DNA of 64,000 bases from assembly GCF_963678635.1 (NCBI RefSeq), contig NC_087067.1, positions 19,233,018 to 19,297,017 of the forward strand, in the 5' to 3' direction. Position numbers and translations under genes: made by a program. The DNA is from Symsagittifera roscoffensis (lineage: Eukaryota; Xenacoelomorpha; Acoela; Convolutidae). Numbering within the stretch: the stretch's first letter is position 1; each line of letters begins with the position of its first letter. Under the pieces are notes generated by a model that had not been told where the DNA came from, made no database searches, and was given only the letters and a program-made list of their open reading frames with translations. This document shows positions 1 to 10,528 of the stretch, one piece after another.

Positions 1-1738
1 GAGTAGCTAAACTAAAAGCAAGCTTAGATCAAACTACAAAAAAAATGTTATTAAAGAACTATAATAAAATTGAAGTCGCTTTCACAAACTTAAAAGGACT
101 AAGCATGAATTGTTTTTTTTTCACTTCTTCAATCTTTACGAACAAATCAAGAACAAAAGGACGTTGATATGACACGATTTGACTTTATCTGCATGTGTTT
201 GTGGCAGATGCATTTGCGTGGACAAAAACACCCGAAGCTTTACTTCATGAAAAATTGATTCGATAAGTTAGTTTTTTGAAGTATCGAATATTACGTGAAG
301 ACCCCCATTTCACCACGAGGGAAATTCAGCAAACATGCACAGCATAATCTGCTTTTTTTGTTAAGCACCATTGAAATGATTAAGGTTTCCAGAAGCATTT
401 TTATAATATTTTGAGCTATCTTGGGTCCAATATGGAACATCCCAAAATACAGATCTTCGGTGTAGTCCCTGATTTAAACCTGAATAGGTTTTTTTACTCT
501 TATGGGCTGGGAAATGTTTCCTCACTTGAAGCAACGAGCTCGTATCATTGTCAAAACACCGACCGTTCGATTGAGAGACAGTAGCATAATAAATAAAAAT
601 CATAAAAATAGTTTTAGCACCTAAGCATCTGAAAAGACTCAAAATCGATGTCGAGTTTAGAGGTTTTTGTGAATGTAAAAGTCAGTTTTTAGTTTCTTCT
701 GGAAGTTGAAGAGCGTTGTGAAGTGTTTTATTTAGGAGAGGGGGGGGGGGGGGCGGTTTATTAGCTGCCCAAAATGCTAAGTCTGTGATGAACAATTGAA
801 TGATGACTGTTTACCTGTTACATGGGATGAGTTTCGTCGTTCTCGGTTCCAGCCGAGAATGAAGTCCATAGAAGTCGAGTTGCTCCTCTCCATCTTCAGG
901 TGTGATCAGATGACAACTGAGTCGGGCGAGGATAAGGGGTGAGATATGTACGAGTTAAGGGATTTTCTTCTCCTTTTAAACTGAAACCAAACAGAGCGGT
1001 TAAGAGTCGAATTTTTGGTTGTAGGCCAACAAACCGAATGGCCAACAAATCGAAAATTGGATTACCATTTCAACAAGCCGAAAACTAATATTGTTCTGCA
1101 ACATAACAACAAAACATCAGATTGTCATTGTTGTTATGCAATTGTTATGTAACTCTGATGTAATTTACGTTATTCTGATGCAATTTCGGCTTCAAGATAT
1201 GACGGCTTGTAGACGTGGCGGTTTGTTGATTATCCGCCGAATTTTACTCATATTACAGTAAATAAAAAAGTTGATTAATGCAGTGCTGATGTAAATAATC
1301 CGGGCAAAATGAATAAAAATTGAAATTCAAAACGCGTTTTTCTCAAATTGAGTTGATTTTAGACAAAAAACAAGAAGATCAACCTTGCTTAAAATTTTAA
1401 CAAAATTATATGATGCAATTTCTTTTGCAAAGTTCGGGCCCAAAAATGTACCCCAAAAACGATCAATTTTGGCTTTGTTTAATCAAAAACTACAGGATCA
1501 ATTGCTAATAAAACTACACCGAAACAAGCTTCTTATGTATCCCCACAAAATTTAGGAAGCGTGTAACCTCCTAAAAAGGGCGCAAATGTTTAAAAATATT
1601 TTTATTAAAACAAGTTGGTGTTTTATATAGTAAAAATGACATTTTTGACCATCAAACAAATAAATATGCTGAGACAAAACTGCGAAAATTATACCCGCTT
1701 AAATTTTGTTAGGCTACATAAAAGGATTCCAATGATAT
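1..1738 (+). repeat. Left arm of a large inverted repeat
   Basis: The sequence reads as the reverse complement of the right-arm pieces 15940-16300, 8194-8547 and 6215-7273. The opening GAGTAGCTAAACTAAAAGC matches the inverse at the end of the right arm near 16300. Pairing ends near 1735, where GGCTACATAAAAGGAT matches ATCCTTTTATGTAGCC just after the assembly gap. The arm contains a small reading frame at 361-603 and half of a small terminal-inverted-repeat element (1281-1979). It starts at the window edge, so its true left limit is unknown. Confidence 0.85.
361..603 (-). CDS. Small unknown ORF (80 aa) in the left repeat arm
   Basis: I do not recognise this protein. Reading from the ATG at 603 it begins with a short hydrophobic stretch (MIFIYYATVS), which could be a weak signal peptide, followed by a Ser/Thr/Lys-rich part with one cysteine (SNGRCFDNDTSSLLQV) and an aromatic C-terminus. 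The inverted copy at 8243-8533 keeps the same frame and nearly the same residues across the section SQSNGRxFDNDTSSLLQV and then shifts frame. This suggests a coding ancestor. A pyrimidine-rich stretch ending TTTTCAG lies just upstream and could be a splice acceptor, so this may be one exon of a longer gene. It could equally be a gene fragment carried by a repeat. Confidence 0.35.
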   Translation of the reverse strand: MIFIYYATVSQSNGRCFDNDTSSLLQVRKHFPAHKSKKTYSGLNQGLHRRSVFWDVPYWTQDSSKYYKNASGNLNHFNGA

Positions 1739-1979
1739 ATTTTTGTCAGTAATTTTGTCAGATTTGGAGTAATTTTTGATTGATTAAACAAAGCCAAAAT
1801 TGGTAGTTTTACAAGTAAATTTTTGGGCCCGAATTTTGCAAAATAAATTGAAACTTATTGATTCTGTTAAATGCATAATCTAGGTTGGTCTTCATCTTTT
1901 TTTGTCTAAAATCAACCCAATTTGAGAAAAACGCGTTTTAATATTCAAGTTTTTTTTCTCATTTCTTAAATTAGCACTG
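1281..1979. mobile_element. Small TIR element, hAT-like
   Basis: The two ends are inverted copies of each other for about 200 bp: CAGTGCTGATGTAAATAA at the left, and TTAGCACTG preceded by the complement of the same blocks at the right. Shared inner landmarks are the AAAACGCGTTTTTCTCAA block, the GGGCCCAAAA block and the ACAAAGCCAAAATTG block. The flanks GATTAATG and AATTAGTG are an imperfect 8-bp match, as hAT elements would leave. No transposase is present. The right arm has only the matching half (6215-6662) because the gap interrupts it. Confidence 0.5.
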
Positions 1980-2349
1980 AATTAGTGTTGTGGTAAAGTA
2001 GCGATAATACATACTAATTCCATGCAGGAGAAAATTTAAAACTAATGACAAAACTTCTATAAACTGCTGCTCTCAAACGTCATTTTCGACGCGTTTTTCC
2101 ATAAACTTGCCTACAAAAAGAGCAAAACGGGATCATTTTAATGCTGTGGGAGAACTAGAAGAATTAAACCATCAATTTGGTAGACCTTGAATTTTTTTTG
2201 TAACCCTTCTGCGAAAACTCTAGATTCACCTCTGCTTTGATACTTGCACCACAACCAAATCATTCAGTTTTAATTGCGGAATTAGATGCAAACATTTACG
2301 CAATTGTTGTCAAATTTTCTCAAACTGCTACAAAACATATATGTAAGAC

Positions 2350-2589
2350 CAGCAGCGAATTCAGAGTTGGTGGGGGGGGGGGGGGGGACGGACACTTCTC
2401 TCTAAAGTTTTTCAAAAAGCGCCTAAAAAATTGATTTTTCTTCTAACAGGGTCTTTCTAGTGATTTGGGAGAGCTCGAAAAATCAATATGGTCGACCTAA
2501 AAAATTTAACAAGTTTGACCAAAATTTCGGAATTTTTTTGAAAATCCGACCCCCCCCCCCTCGAGAGAAAACCCTGGATCCACCTCCTG
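2350..2589 (-). mobile_element. Nonautonomous hAT-like element, copy 1
   Basis: The ends CAGCAGCGAATTC and (inverted) CAGGAGGTGGATCC are flanked by perfect 8-bp duplications TGTAAGAC at 2342-2349 and 2590-2597. The inside has a long G run at one end, a C run at the other, and the GAGAGCTCGAAAAATCA block shared with the copy at 4087-4532 in inverse orientation. There is no coding capacity. The 8-bp duplication and CAG termini point to the hAT superfamily. Confidence 0.7.
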
Positions 2590-2597
2590 TGTAAGAC

Positions 2598-4078
2598 AAG
2601 GAAACTTTAAAGTCACTTAAAATTTTACAAGATAAATAATGCTATAAGATTAAAGAAAGTCGGCTTGCAGACAAGTTTTATGTTATTAGATTCAAATCGA
2701 CAATAGCAAGGAAGTAGCAATAGGAACAGCACTCACCTTGTTTAGTTACATTGTAATGAGCTCTTGAAAAATCAGTGGATCGAAAAATAGGGGGTTAAAA
2801 AGGAGGTGAAATTTGATTTAGGGAAGGAGATTATTGCATTAACATTTGGCACATGAAGCTCTTCAAATAGCGAAATAAATGGCTTAGTTAACAAGGGCAC
2901 AAGGATGGGATTAATACACACAAGGATGAAAAAGAACAGAAGAAAAATCAAATCTTTATCAAATCAGGAGGGCGAAAGTGGGAATGAAATGGGACGAACA
3001 AATCAGCGGGTTAAAAAGAGAGAGAACAAAATAAACCAGTTGCGCTTTCTGCGGCTGCTAGAGTGAAAAGAAAATTACTATTTCAGAGCGAGAAAAAACA
3101 TGAGCTGGGATGAAGAGTTTCGGGGGGGGGGGGGGTGATGTTGGGGAAAACAACAGAAAAAGTTGAAAAGAAAGCCGATTTTATAAAAATAGGTAAATAG
3201 GGTAAAATTTTTCTCATTTTAGACATGTTGGTTAGTACATAGTAATGGTTGATGATTTACTCTTAGGAAGGGCATATATTAGTTTTCATTAGCAACTTTG
3301 CCCAGCGTATGCAACCTACTTTATGCATTTACCCCATGGCGAGGTTATAGACAGAAAGGCGCATTTGATATGTTATAAGTTAGAGTTATAATTTAGATAT
3401 AACAAATTTCGAAATAAAGGCACGGGCAGAAAAGAAAAGGTAAACTGAAAATGGGCTACATTGTGGGAAATGGCAGGGAAATTTTTATGTTGCTGGTTTG
3501 TAAGTAGTAACCATTAATGCGTGAACAACTGTTGCGCTATACCAGCAACAACCTTTTCTTGCTTTCAAAACTCAACATGAACAAAGTCCCCGCAAGCTCA
3601 GGTCAGGTTGCTATGGCAACCATGTTATATATGCCAGCATAGTTTTTCGTTCGTTCATCCTAATTCTTAGAAAGCCACACCTGGTATTACTTTCATAATG
3701 CACGATCACGTACATCAATTCCAATCCAAAAAAAAACACTGAAAAGTTACGCTTTTTAAAATTTCGGCCAGCGGTGATGGCAAAATCTTCAGAGTGCTGA
3801 GTATTTGGGTTATATGGGTTGCAATTAATTTTAATGACAAATCTGACCTTTCTTAGATTTTCCGGGGGAAAGTTGGAACGAACTGACAGAATGAAAATAC
3901 ATTGCACGCTGTTTTCACTTTCAATAAACCGCTGATTGATGATGCAAATTTTTTACATTAATATTTTTTAGCTTACAAAGATTAAGAAAAGAGTCGACTT
4001 GAATTTTTCCATTTTTGATATTTTTGCTAATCCAACCAAATCTTGCCTTTCTTCCTGAGTTCTGCTGAGTTTAGCAGA
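2598..4078. other. Intergenic, no gene seen
   Basis: This is AT-rich sequence with a G13-type homopolymer run at about 3122-3135. No domain, RNA gene or repeat copy elsewhere in the window was recognised. Confidence 0.5.
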
Positions 4079-4086
4079 GGTCTAGC

Positions 4087-4532
4087 CAGGGGCGGATCTA
4101 GGATTTTTTCGAGGGGGGGGGGGGGGCGGATTTTCAAAAAAAAATCGAAAAAATTGACGACCTTTTTTTTTTTTTAGGTCGACCAAATTGATTTTTCGAG
4201 CTCTCCCAAAGCACTGTTTTGCCCCTATTTTGTTATTTTGGCAAAATTTTCTGCGCCGCAGGCAAATTTTTGAAAAAACAGTCAAAAAAGCTGTTTTTGG
4301 GGACTTTTTGAAAAAATTTTGACAAAAAAATCGAGTTTTTTTTGGCGCGCGCTTCCCCCTCAAAGTTAGTATATATTGGCGCCCAAGGCGCCTTTAGAAA
4401 AATTTTAGGGTCGGTCGGCCAAAAAAGGATTTCTGAAAAAGTATCAAAGGGGGGACCCTTTGGGTCGGCAGGGGGTCGAATCTCTGAGGGGGGGGGGCGT
4501 CCGCCCCCCCCCCCCCCCTAAATCCGCCCCTT
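4087..4532 (+). mobile_element. Nonautonomous hAT-like element, copy 2 (type copy)
   Basis: It begins CAGGGGCGGATCTAGG and ends with the inverse of AAGGGGCGGATTTAGG. The perfect 8-bp target duplication GGTCTAGC lies at 4079-4086 and 4533-4540. Inside are G- and C-homopolymers next to each end, the CGAGCTCTCCCAAAGCACT block, a GGCGCGCGC block, and the palindromic segment TTGGCGCCCAAGGCGCC. The 3' three-quarters are repeated nearly exactly at 55014-55366. There is no transposase. Confidence 0.8.
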
Positions 4533-4540
4533 GGTCTAGC

Positions 4541-6014
4541 ACTGTTTTTAGAAAGTAGTTTGCGCTGAATGTTCCGACAGAATGTTCCGCCTCATTTCCA
4601 CTCCCCTCCCCCACATTTGATTTTCAATTTTGAAAAACTGTTTCCTAAAGTGAGCAAAATCTTAATTATAAAATAAATTCAATGTTGCCTCACTCACCTT
4701 TGTGCTTCCTCTCTGAAGCTATCTCGAGATCACTTGGCATAAGAGACAAATAGTTAGCTTAATTTTTTTGTATGGTTAGAATGTATAATTTCAGGGAAAT
4801 TTGTTTTGCATTTTGATTCGTTTTTCTTTTAATGTAGAAAAAAATTTATGAGCAGGACGAGGGCAGAAACTTATCTCTTTTTTAATCAAAACTTACGAAC
4901 TTTTGCGAGATTTAATGATTTTGTAGATCTTAGCAATAAATGAGTTTTTGGAACCTGCGACCAGATATTTACAAAAATAATAAACGGGGATATAGCAGTG
5001 TTTGTGTTTTGCGTGTGCGTTTGGTGAAAACACGCAACAGCACGAATTAATTTTTTATCAGGTGAAAAAGAAATTAGCAAAACAGTTGCCTGCTGGCATA
5101 TCTGTTGAATTCAGAATCAACAATTTTGCTATCCTTTTTTCCTTTCTCCTCTTTCGAAGCCTTATTTTTCTCCCTTGTTTTCTCAATATCTTTTCAGCAG
5201 CTATCAGCTATCGAATATTAAGATACTTATACCTGCACAAGCAGTGCTTTTTCAATTCCAAATTGACCAAATGCGCTCGCCAAAAAATTCTCTTTTTCCG
5301 TACTTTCTTTTTTTCATTAATATTGCTGAGGAAACGATAGTTTTTTCTACTTTGCTTAAATTAGCCACCAAATTTAATATTCTACAGGTGCAAAAAGCAA
5401 CTAAAATGGAAGTTGTTGAAATTAAGTTTTAGATTTGGAGTTTCTCTTAAAAAATTAAGAGAACATTGAAATAAAAATGAAAAATATCTCCACCTGAAAA
5501 GGCACCTCAAATTTCGAGAGCAGCGAGGGCGCCAGCAGAAATTGTCCATTCATTTTTTGACTTTTTTGCAAAAAATTGTTAGAAGCTCAGAAATTTTCCG
5601 GTTATAAAGTCTTTTCTGAAGAATTCATAGAAAAAATTCTTCCATTTGGAATAAAATTTGCTAAATTTTCGAAAAGTTAGTCAAAAGTCTGACAACATCA
5701 AAATTCTAAATTTAAACCAGCACTCAGCAACCAACGCTTTTCATTAATTTTCAAGCGACCAACTCTAATCACAAATCAGTTTAATTGAAATTTAATAGCT
5801 TAATCGTAAGCAACTAACCGTGTTTAAGCTTTCCCACAGGTGTACAGCATTCCAAACAAAGAATAAATTTCTGATGTTGTGACCCTTTGTGGAAATCGGC
5901 GATTTGAAGTTAGGTTCTTGGGGCGAATTCTAACAACAGCGGGTGAAAGAGCAAAAGCTGTTGATTTATGATAAGAAAAGAAAACTAACAGATTGTTCCG
6001 AGATTGTTCCGAGG
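4541..6014. other. Intergenic, no gene seen
   Basis: Only short open frames of low complexity (Phe/Leu/Ile-rich, as expected from T-rich DNA) occur here. The segment ends at the assembly gap. Confidence 0.5.
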
Positions 6015-6214
6015 NNNNNNNNNNNNNNNNNNNNNNNNNNNNNNNNNNNNNNNNNNNNNNNNNNNNNNNNNNNNNNNNNNNNNNNNNNNNNNNNNNNNNN
6101 NNNNNNNNNNNNNNNNNNNNNNNNNNNNNNNNNNNNNNNNNNNNNNNNNNNNNNNNNNNNNNNNNNNNNNNNNNNNNNNNNNNNNNNNNNNNNNNNNNNN
6201 NNNNNNNNNNNNNN
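6015..6214. other. Assembly gap (200 N)
   Basis: Exactly 200 N characters are present. The round length suggests a placeholder for a gap of unknown size. It falls where the right arm of the inverted repeat breaks off, so an assembly collapse at the palindrome is a reasonable explanation. Confidence 0.97.
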
Positions 6215-7273
6215 ATCCTTTTATGTAGCCTAACAAAATTTAAGCGGGTATAATTTTCGCAGTTTTGTCTATATATTTTTATTTGTTTGATGGTCAAAAA
6301 ATGTCATTTTTACCATAAAAAACACCAACTTGTTTTAATAAAAACATTTTAAAACATTTGCGCCCTTTTTAGGAGGTTACACTCTTCTTTAATTTTGTGG
6401 GACTACATAAGTGGTTTGGTTCGGTGTAGTTTTATTAGCAATTTATCCTGTAGTTTTTGATTAAACAAAGCCAAAATTGATCGTTTTTGGGGTAAATTTT
6501 TGGGCCCGAACTTTGCAAAAGAAATTGCATCATATAATTTTGTTAAAATTTTAAGCAAGGTTGATTTTCTTGTTTTTTGTCTAAAATCAACTCAATTTGA
6601 GAAAAACGCGTTTTGAATTTCAAGTTTTATTCATTTTGCCCGGATTATTTACATCAGCACTGCATTAATCAACTTTTCATTTACTGTAATATTAACTGTA
6701 ATTTAAAATTCGGAGGATAATCAACAAACCGCCACGTCTACAAGCCGTCATATCTTGAAGCCGAAATTGCATCAGAATAACGTAAATTACATCAGAGTTA
6801 CATAACAATTGCATAATAACAATGACAATCTGATGTTTTGTTGTTATGTTGCAGAACAATATTAGATTTTGGCTTGTTGAAATGGTAATCCAATTTTCGA
6901 TTTGTTGGCCATTCGGTTTGTTGGTCTACAACCAAAAATTCGACTCTTAACCGCTCTGTTTGGTTTCAGTTTAAAAGGAGAAGAAAATCCCTTAACTCGT
7001 ACATATCTCACCCCTTATCCTCGCCCGACTCAGTTGTCATCTGATCACACCTGAAGATGGAGAGGAGCAACTCGACTTCTATGGACTTCATTCTCGGCTG
7101 GAACCGAGAACGACGAAACTCATCCCATGTAACAGGTAAACAGTCATCATTCAATTGTTCATCACAGACTTAGCATTTTGGGCAGCTAATAAACCCCCCC
7201 CCCCTCTCCTAAATAAAACACTTCACAACACTCTTCAACTTCCAGAAGAAACTAAAAACTGACTTTTACATTC
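6215..7273 (-). repeat. Right arm of the inverted repeat, part 1
   Basis: This is the reverse complement of about 640-1738 in the left arm, with scattered substitutions. It includes the inverse of the tract around 820-920 (CGTTCTCGGTTCCAGCCGAG in the left arm) and the G/C homopolymer near 740. It is cut at 7273 within the word TTACATTC. The match resumes at 8194 with ACAAAAACC after an insertion. Confidence 0.85.
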
Positions 7274-7505
7274 CCCGGGTCGAGATCCCGCTCAAAAACC
7301 GCTCAAGATTTGAGCGGTTTGAGCGGTTTTCCAGCAAGATTTGAGCGGTTTGGGCGGTTTTTTTGGAAAAACCGCTCAAACCGCTCAAATCTTGCTTAAA
7401 AAAACCGCTCAAAAACCGCTCATTTCTTGCGGTGATTTTTGAACGGTTTTTCAAGCAAGAATTGAGCGGTTTTTGAGCGGTCTTCCCGGGTTGAGGTCCC
7501 AGATT

Positions 7506-7667
7506 CCCCCCATCCTCCCCCCCCCCCGCCAATGTACTCCCCCCCCCCCCCAACGTACCCCCTCAACGTATCCAACATCCAACAAACCCCCCCACCAACT
7601 TACCCCCCCCCCCCCCCCCCCAACGTACCCCCCCTCAACGTACCCCCCCCCCCCCTCAACGTACATC
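7506..7667 (+). repeat. C-tract / CAACGTA simple repeat
   Basis: Runs of 7-17 C alternate with short TCAACGTA or CCAACGTA spacers. This is satellite-like low-complexity DNA; the Pro/Thr- or Gly-rich open frames read through it on either strand are not genes. Confidence 0.8.
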
Positions 7668-7893
7668 TCTAACTCAAGTATGGGACATCAACTCTAGTAA
7701 GAGGTGAGGGGGGACATCAACTCTAGTAAGAGGTGGGGGGGGGGGGTGGGTTGGTGTGCGATCTTATTATCGATTATTTTTGTTATTTTGTAGAAACTGA
7801 CAATAAAAATCCTGACAGTATATTTGTTGTGTATGTCTAAAACATTGAACATATTCAGTAGAACAAATACAGCGAATATTAAGCTTCCAGCAA

Positions 7894-7966
7894 GTCAGCA
7901 TAGACTAACGGATAACGTGTCTGACTTCGAATCAGAAGATTGCGGGTTCGAATCCCTCCGTGGTCG
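7894..7966 (+). tRNA. tRNA-Arg(TCG)-like sequence, probably a pseudogene or SINE head
   Basis: The anticodon arm is perfect (TCTGA, loop CTTCGAA, TCAGA), giving anticodon TCG. The T arm holds a perfect internal promoter B box (GGTTCGAATCC), and a T5 run follows the last base, as for a pol III terminator. The 3' acceptor strand is CGTGGTC plus discriminator G, but the 5' strand GTCAGCA does not pair with it (GACCACG expected) and the D stem is weak. The gene body therefore looks intact from the anticodon onward and damaged at its 5' side. Confidence 0.65.
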
Positions 7967-8193
7967 ACTTTTTATTATTAAATCTTGCGCGGTTTTTGAG
8001 CGGTTTTTTAGATAAACCGCTCAAAACCGTTCAAATCTTGCGCGGTTTTTGAGCGGGTTTTTTTAGATAAACCGTTCAAAAACCGCTCAAACCGCTCATT
8101 TTGAAGCAAGATTTTGAGCGTAATTGTCTAAAAAAACCGCTCAAACCGCTCAAATCTTGCTTCAAATTAGGTTAAAAATCTCAACTCGGGTCA

Positions 8194-8547
8194 CAAAAAC
8201 CTCTAAACTCGACATCGATTTTGAGTCTTTTCAGATGCTAAGGTGCTAAAACTATTATTATTATTATTAATATTTATTATGCTACTGCTAGCTATGGCTA
8301 AGATCACTGTCTCTCAGTCGAACGGTCGGTTTTTTGACAATGATACGAGCTCGTTGCTTCAAGTGAGGAAACATTTCCCAGCCCATAGGAGTAGAAAAAA
8401 AGCATTCAGGTTTAAATCAGGGACTACACCGAAGATCTGTATTTTGGTCTGTTCGTTTGGACCCAAGATAGCTCAAAATATTATAAAAATGCTAATGAAA
8501 ACCTTAATCAATTCAATGGTGCTAAAAAGCTGACTATGCTGTGCATG
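8194..8547 (-). repeat. Right arm of the inverted repeat, part 2
   Basis: This is the reverse complement of about 330-655. It holds the degenerate copy of the small ORF. The arm is cut by E1, whose 5-bp target duplication GCATG occupies 8543-8547. Confidence 0.85.
8243..8533 (+). pseudogene. Inverted copy of the small unknown ORF, frameshifted
   Basis: It keeps the SQSNGRFFDNDTSSLLQV section of the gene copy at 361-603, with the cysteine changed to phenylalanine. The upstream hydrophobic segment is altered by an ATT triplet expansion. After the Lys/Arg-rich segment the frame shifts, so the C-terminal residues no longer match although the DNA still does. Confidence 0.45.
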
Positions 8548-8837
8548 TGTTATAGGAAATAAGAAGATTTTGTTATCAACTTAAATTCAATCGATAATGT
8601 TATGTCTGATTCGAATCTGACCTCGAAATCATGAGAGCGACAGAGACTCATAAACAACTATTGAATATGGTGTTATGTTTAATAGGTACTTAATTTAGAT
8701 CAGACATCTATATGATTACGTTTACATAAGGTTACTTAAGTAGGTATGGTTAAAGGTTAGAACTATAAACAATCTATGTAACGTGTTTTAGTTATACTGA
8801 GTTCTAATGGATATGCAGTATATCCGTACGGATAACA
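8548..8837 (-). repeat. E1 3' LTR (with internal deletion)
   Basis: On the plus strand it runs from TGTTATA to GGATAACA. It matches the other LTR except for about 60 bp missing after TGTTATA. Confidence 0.88.
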
Positions 8838-8894
8838 TTGCCCCTTCCCTTCTTTTTTTCTATATGATCCTTCCCTTCTTTTTTTCTATATGAT
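8838..8894 (-). promoter_or_regulatory. E1 polypurine tract, tandemly duplicated
   Basis: On the element strand a nearly pure purine run (AAAAAAAGAAGGGAAGGGG) abuts the 3' LTR, the place where plus-strand DNA synthesis is primed. A 26-bp unit containing it is repeated directly (8843-8868 and 8869-8894). Confidence 0.8.
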
Positions 8895-8990
8895 GAGCAC
8901 ATCATATGTTCTCCTGTATTTTATCCTCATCCTCGCTCGGTAGAGGTGAAGTCTGGGGGGGGCGTTCGTTGCAGATGAGGTTTGTGGTGT

Positions 8991-10528
8991 TTATTGGGTT
9001 ATCGGTTCGCTGCTTTTCGCCGCCTTTGTGTGTTTTATGGGGCATTTAGGGCGATCTTGTCTCTCGCATTCTCTTTGAAATGTCATAGGGTTTTTCGTTG
9101 GCGAGATGGATTTGAGGATCTTCATTGCGTCATTAAAACTTTCAATGAGCGATTTGTCTGGTGAGTAGGAGGTACCAGTTGGTCTATCAATCACGTAACG
9201 TGAACTAATTGCTCTTTGATAAGGGCGTTGTGGTGAACCGGATTGTGTTGATGTAGTTATCGCCGTAACCAATTTATCACTCTGGTTATCCTGTGGTGAA
9301 ATTGAGTGTGTGGTCGTTTTTATCGGTGTACACAGTGTATCTTCTGGATCGGCTGTGTCGCGTATGGAAGTGAGATGGCCACCTGTCCCGTCATTGGTCT
9401 CCTCAACCCTTAACTGTTCTGGCGTTTCGTCAGTTGTGTTGATTTCGATGCATTCGATATCTGTCGACGATTCGTGAGTCGTGCCTGCTGCCTGAACGAT
9501 TGGGTCGGCATTTTGATTTTGCGGGTGTTGCATCGTTATGTGACAAACCTCGTTGTCCGCAGTGATATCATTGGCAATCGTGTTTATTGGAATTGCATTT
9601 CCAAATTTATTCGCAAGCGCGCTTGTTTTGGTCCTCGTGGATCTACGGCTTGGTAGGTTTTCCTGTGGCGGCGTGTTTTTCCTGTCAATCTTTTCGGCTG
9701 GGGGCATGTGTGGCAATTGTGTCATATCCTGGTTGATAGAATCGTCCGATGATATCGAGATCGACGTGTCACATTCAAATTCAATGTGTGTGTTATCTCT
9801 GCGTATTTTCTCTGGGCTGTCCTTTCCTTTTCGACTTGGAGACTTGAGGCTTTTAGTAGCCGTTGGTGGGTTTCTCGGAGGTTGTCTTTTCGACGTTCTC
9901 GGTGTCGCCTTATGGATAATATGTTGTCCTAGCGCCTTTCGGTTCATCGTTTGCCGGATGAGTTCCTCAATGTTTTTAGGTGGCTTTCGTTTGGGGCTTG
10001 CAGATGTCGATGATTTTTCCGCCGTGTTCTGTTGTTCCTTGGATGTCTGTTTTTTGGATTTTTGAGCCAGTTGGTTTTGTTTGTTGAACTCCTGCGGCTG
10101 AAATACGGGGTTTAGCTCTTGGTAAATGTTTGTATGCTACGAAGTCTTTTAGCTGCGCCTGTCTACATTTTCCGTAAATTCGAGGATCCGGTACAAAAGC
10201 TAGACCGTCGTGTCTTATTACTCTCGGTTGTTTTCCATCTTCCCGAACCCACGCAGTGTGCGGGGAGTAATTAATGATTGACCCGTTTTCGATTATTTTT
10301 AATTGTGCACCGAGTACCCCAGGATTTTTTGTTTTACGTGCTATTGTACCCAATTTTCTTGCCACTTGTTCCACACGTTTACCCAATTTTGGGTCTACGG
10401 TGTTCTGGGGTCCTTTAAAACGATCTTTTAGGAAAACCAGAGGGGCTCTTTCTAGCCTTTGTTTTTCTTGTTGTGTATGCCAACGAATTGGTTTTCTTAT
10501 TCTAATGCTCGCTATATCATGTTGCGGG
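8991..10528 (-). pseudogene. E1 C-terminal extension downstream of integrase
   Basis: Two open stretches (10528-9976 and 9947-8991) are offset by one frameshift near 9975. The text continues smoothly if the frame changes, so they were one reading frame. The first part is basic and resembles the end of an integrase tail. The second, about 318 residues, is Ser/Thr/Asp/Pro-rich, has no membrane segments or cysteine clusters, and looks disordered. Its role is unknown. E4 has a similar but shorter charged tail in the same position (56546-56966). An envelope function is unlikely because there is no signal peptide or transmembrane segment. Confidence 0.6.

Larger units (their letters stand above)
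7274..8193. mobile_element. Composite insertion: GAGCGG palindromic repeats plus tRNA-Arg-like core
   Basis: Comparison with the uninterrupted left arm shows that this 0.9 kb is an insertion between TTACATTC and ACAAAAACC. It opens with CCCGGGTCGAGAT and closes with ATCTCAACTCGGGT, an imperfect terminal inverted repeat. Two blocks (about 7286-7486 and 7985-8165) are built of alternating ACCGCTCAAA and TTTGAGCGGT words joined by AATCTTGC, and would fold into long hairpins. Between them lie a C-rich tract and a tRNA-Arg-like sequence. A second CCCGGGTTGAGGTCCC near 7488 suggests that the first block is itself a unit. Confidence 0.6.

Noticed and set aside
2380..2392. G runs as telomere-like or centromeric signals
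   Set aside because: They are parts of hAT-like element ends and isolated homopolymers, with no telomeric unit.
5002..5432. Phe/Leu-rich plus-strand ORFs suggesting membrane proteins
   Set aside because: T-rich DNA gives such frames by chance. No start context, conserved copy or domain was seen.
7266..7697. Gly- or Pro-rich ORFs on both strands
   Set aside because: Produced by C/G homopolymers and CAACGTA simple repeats.
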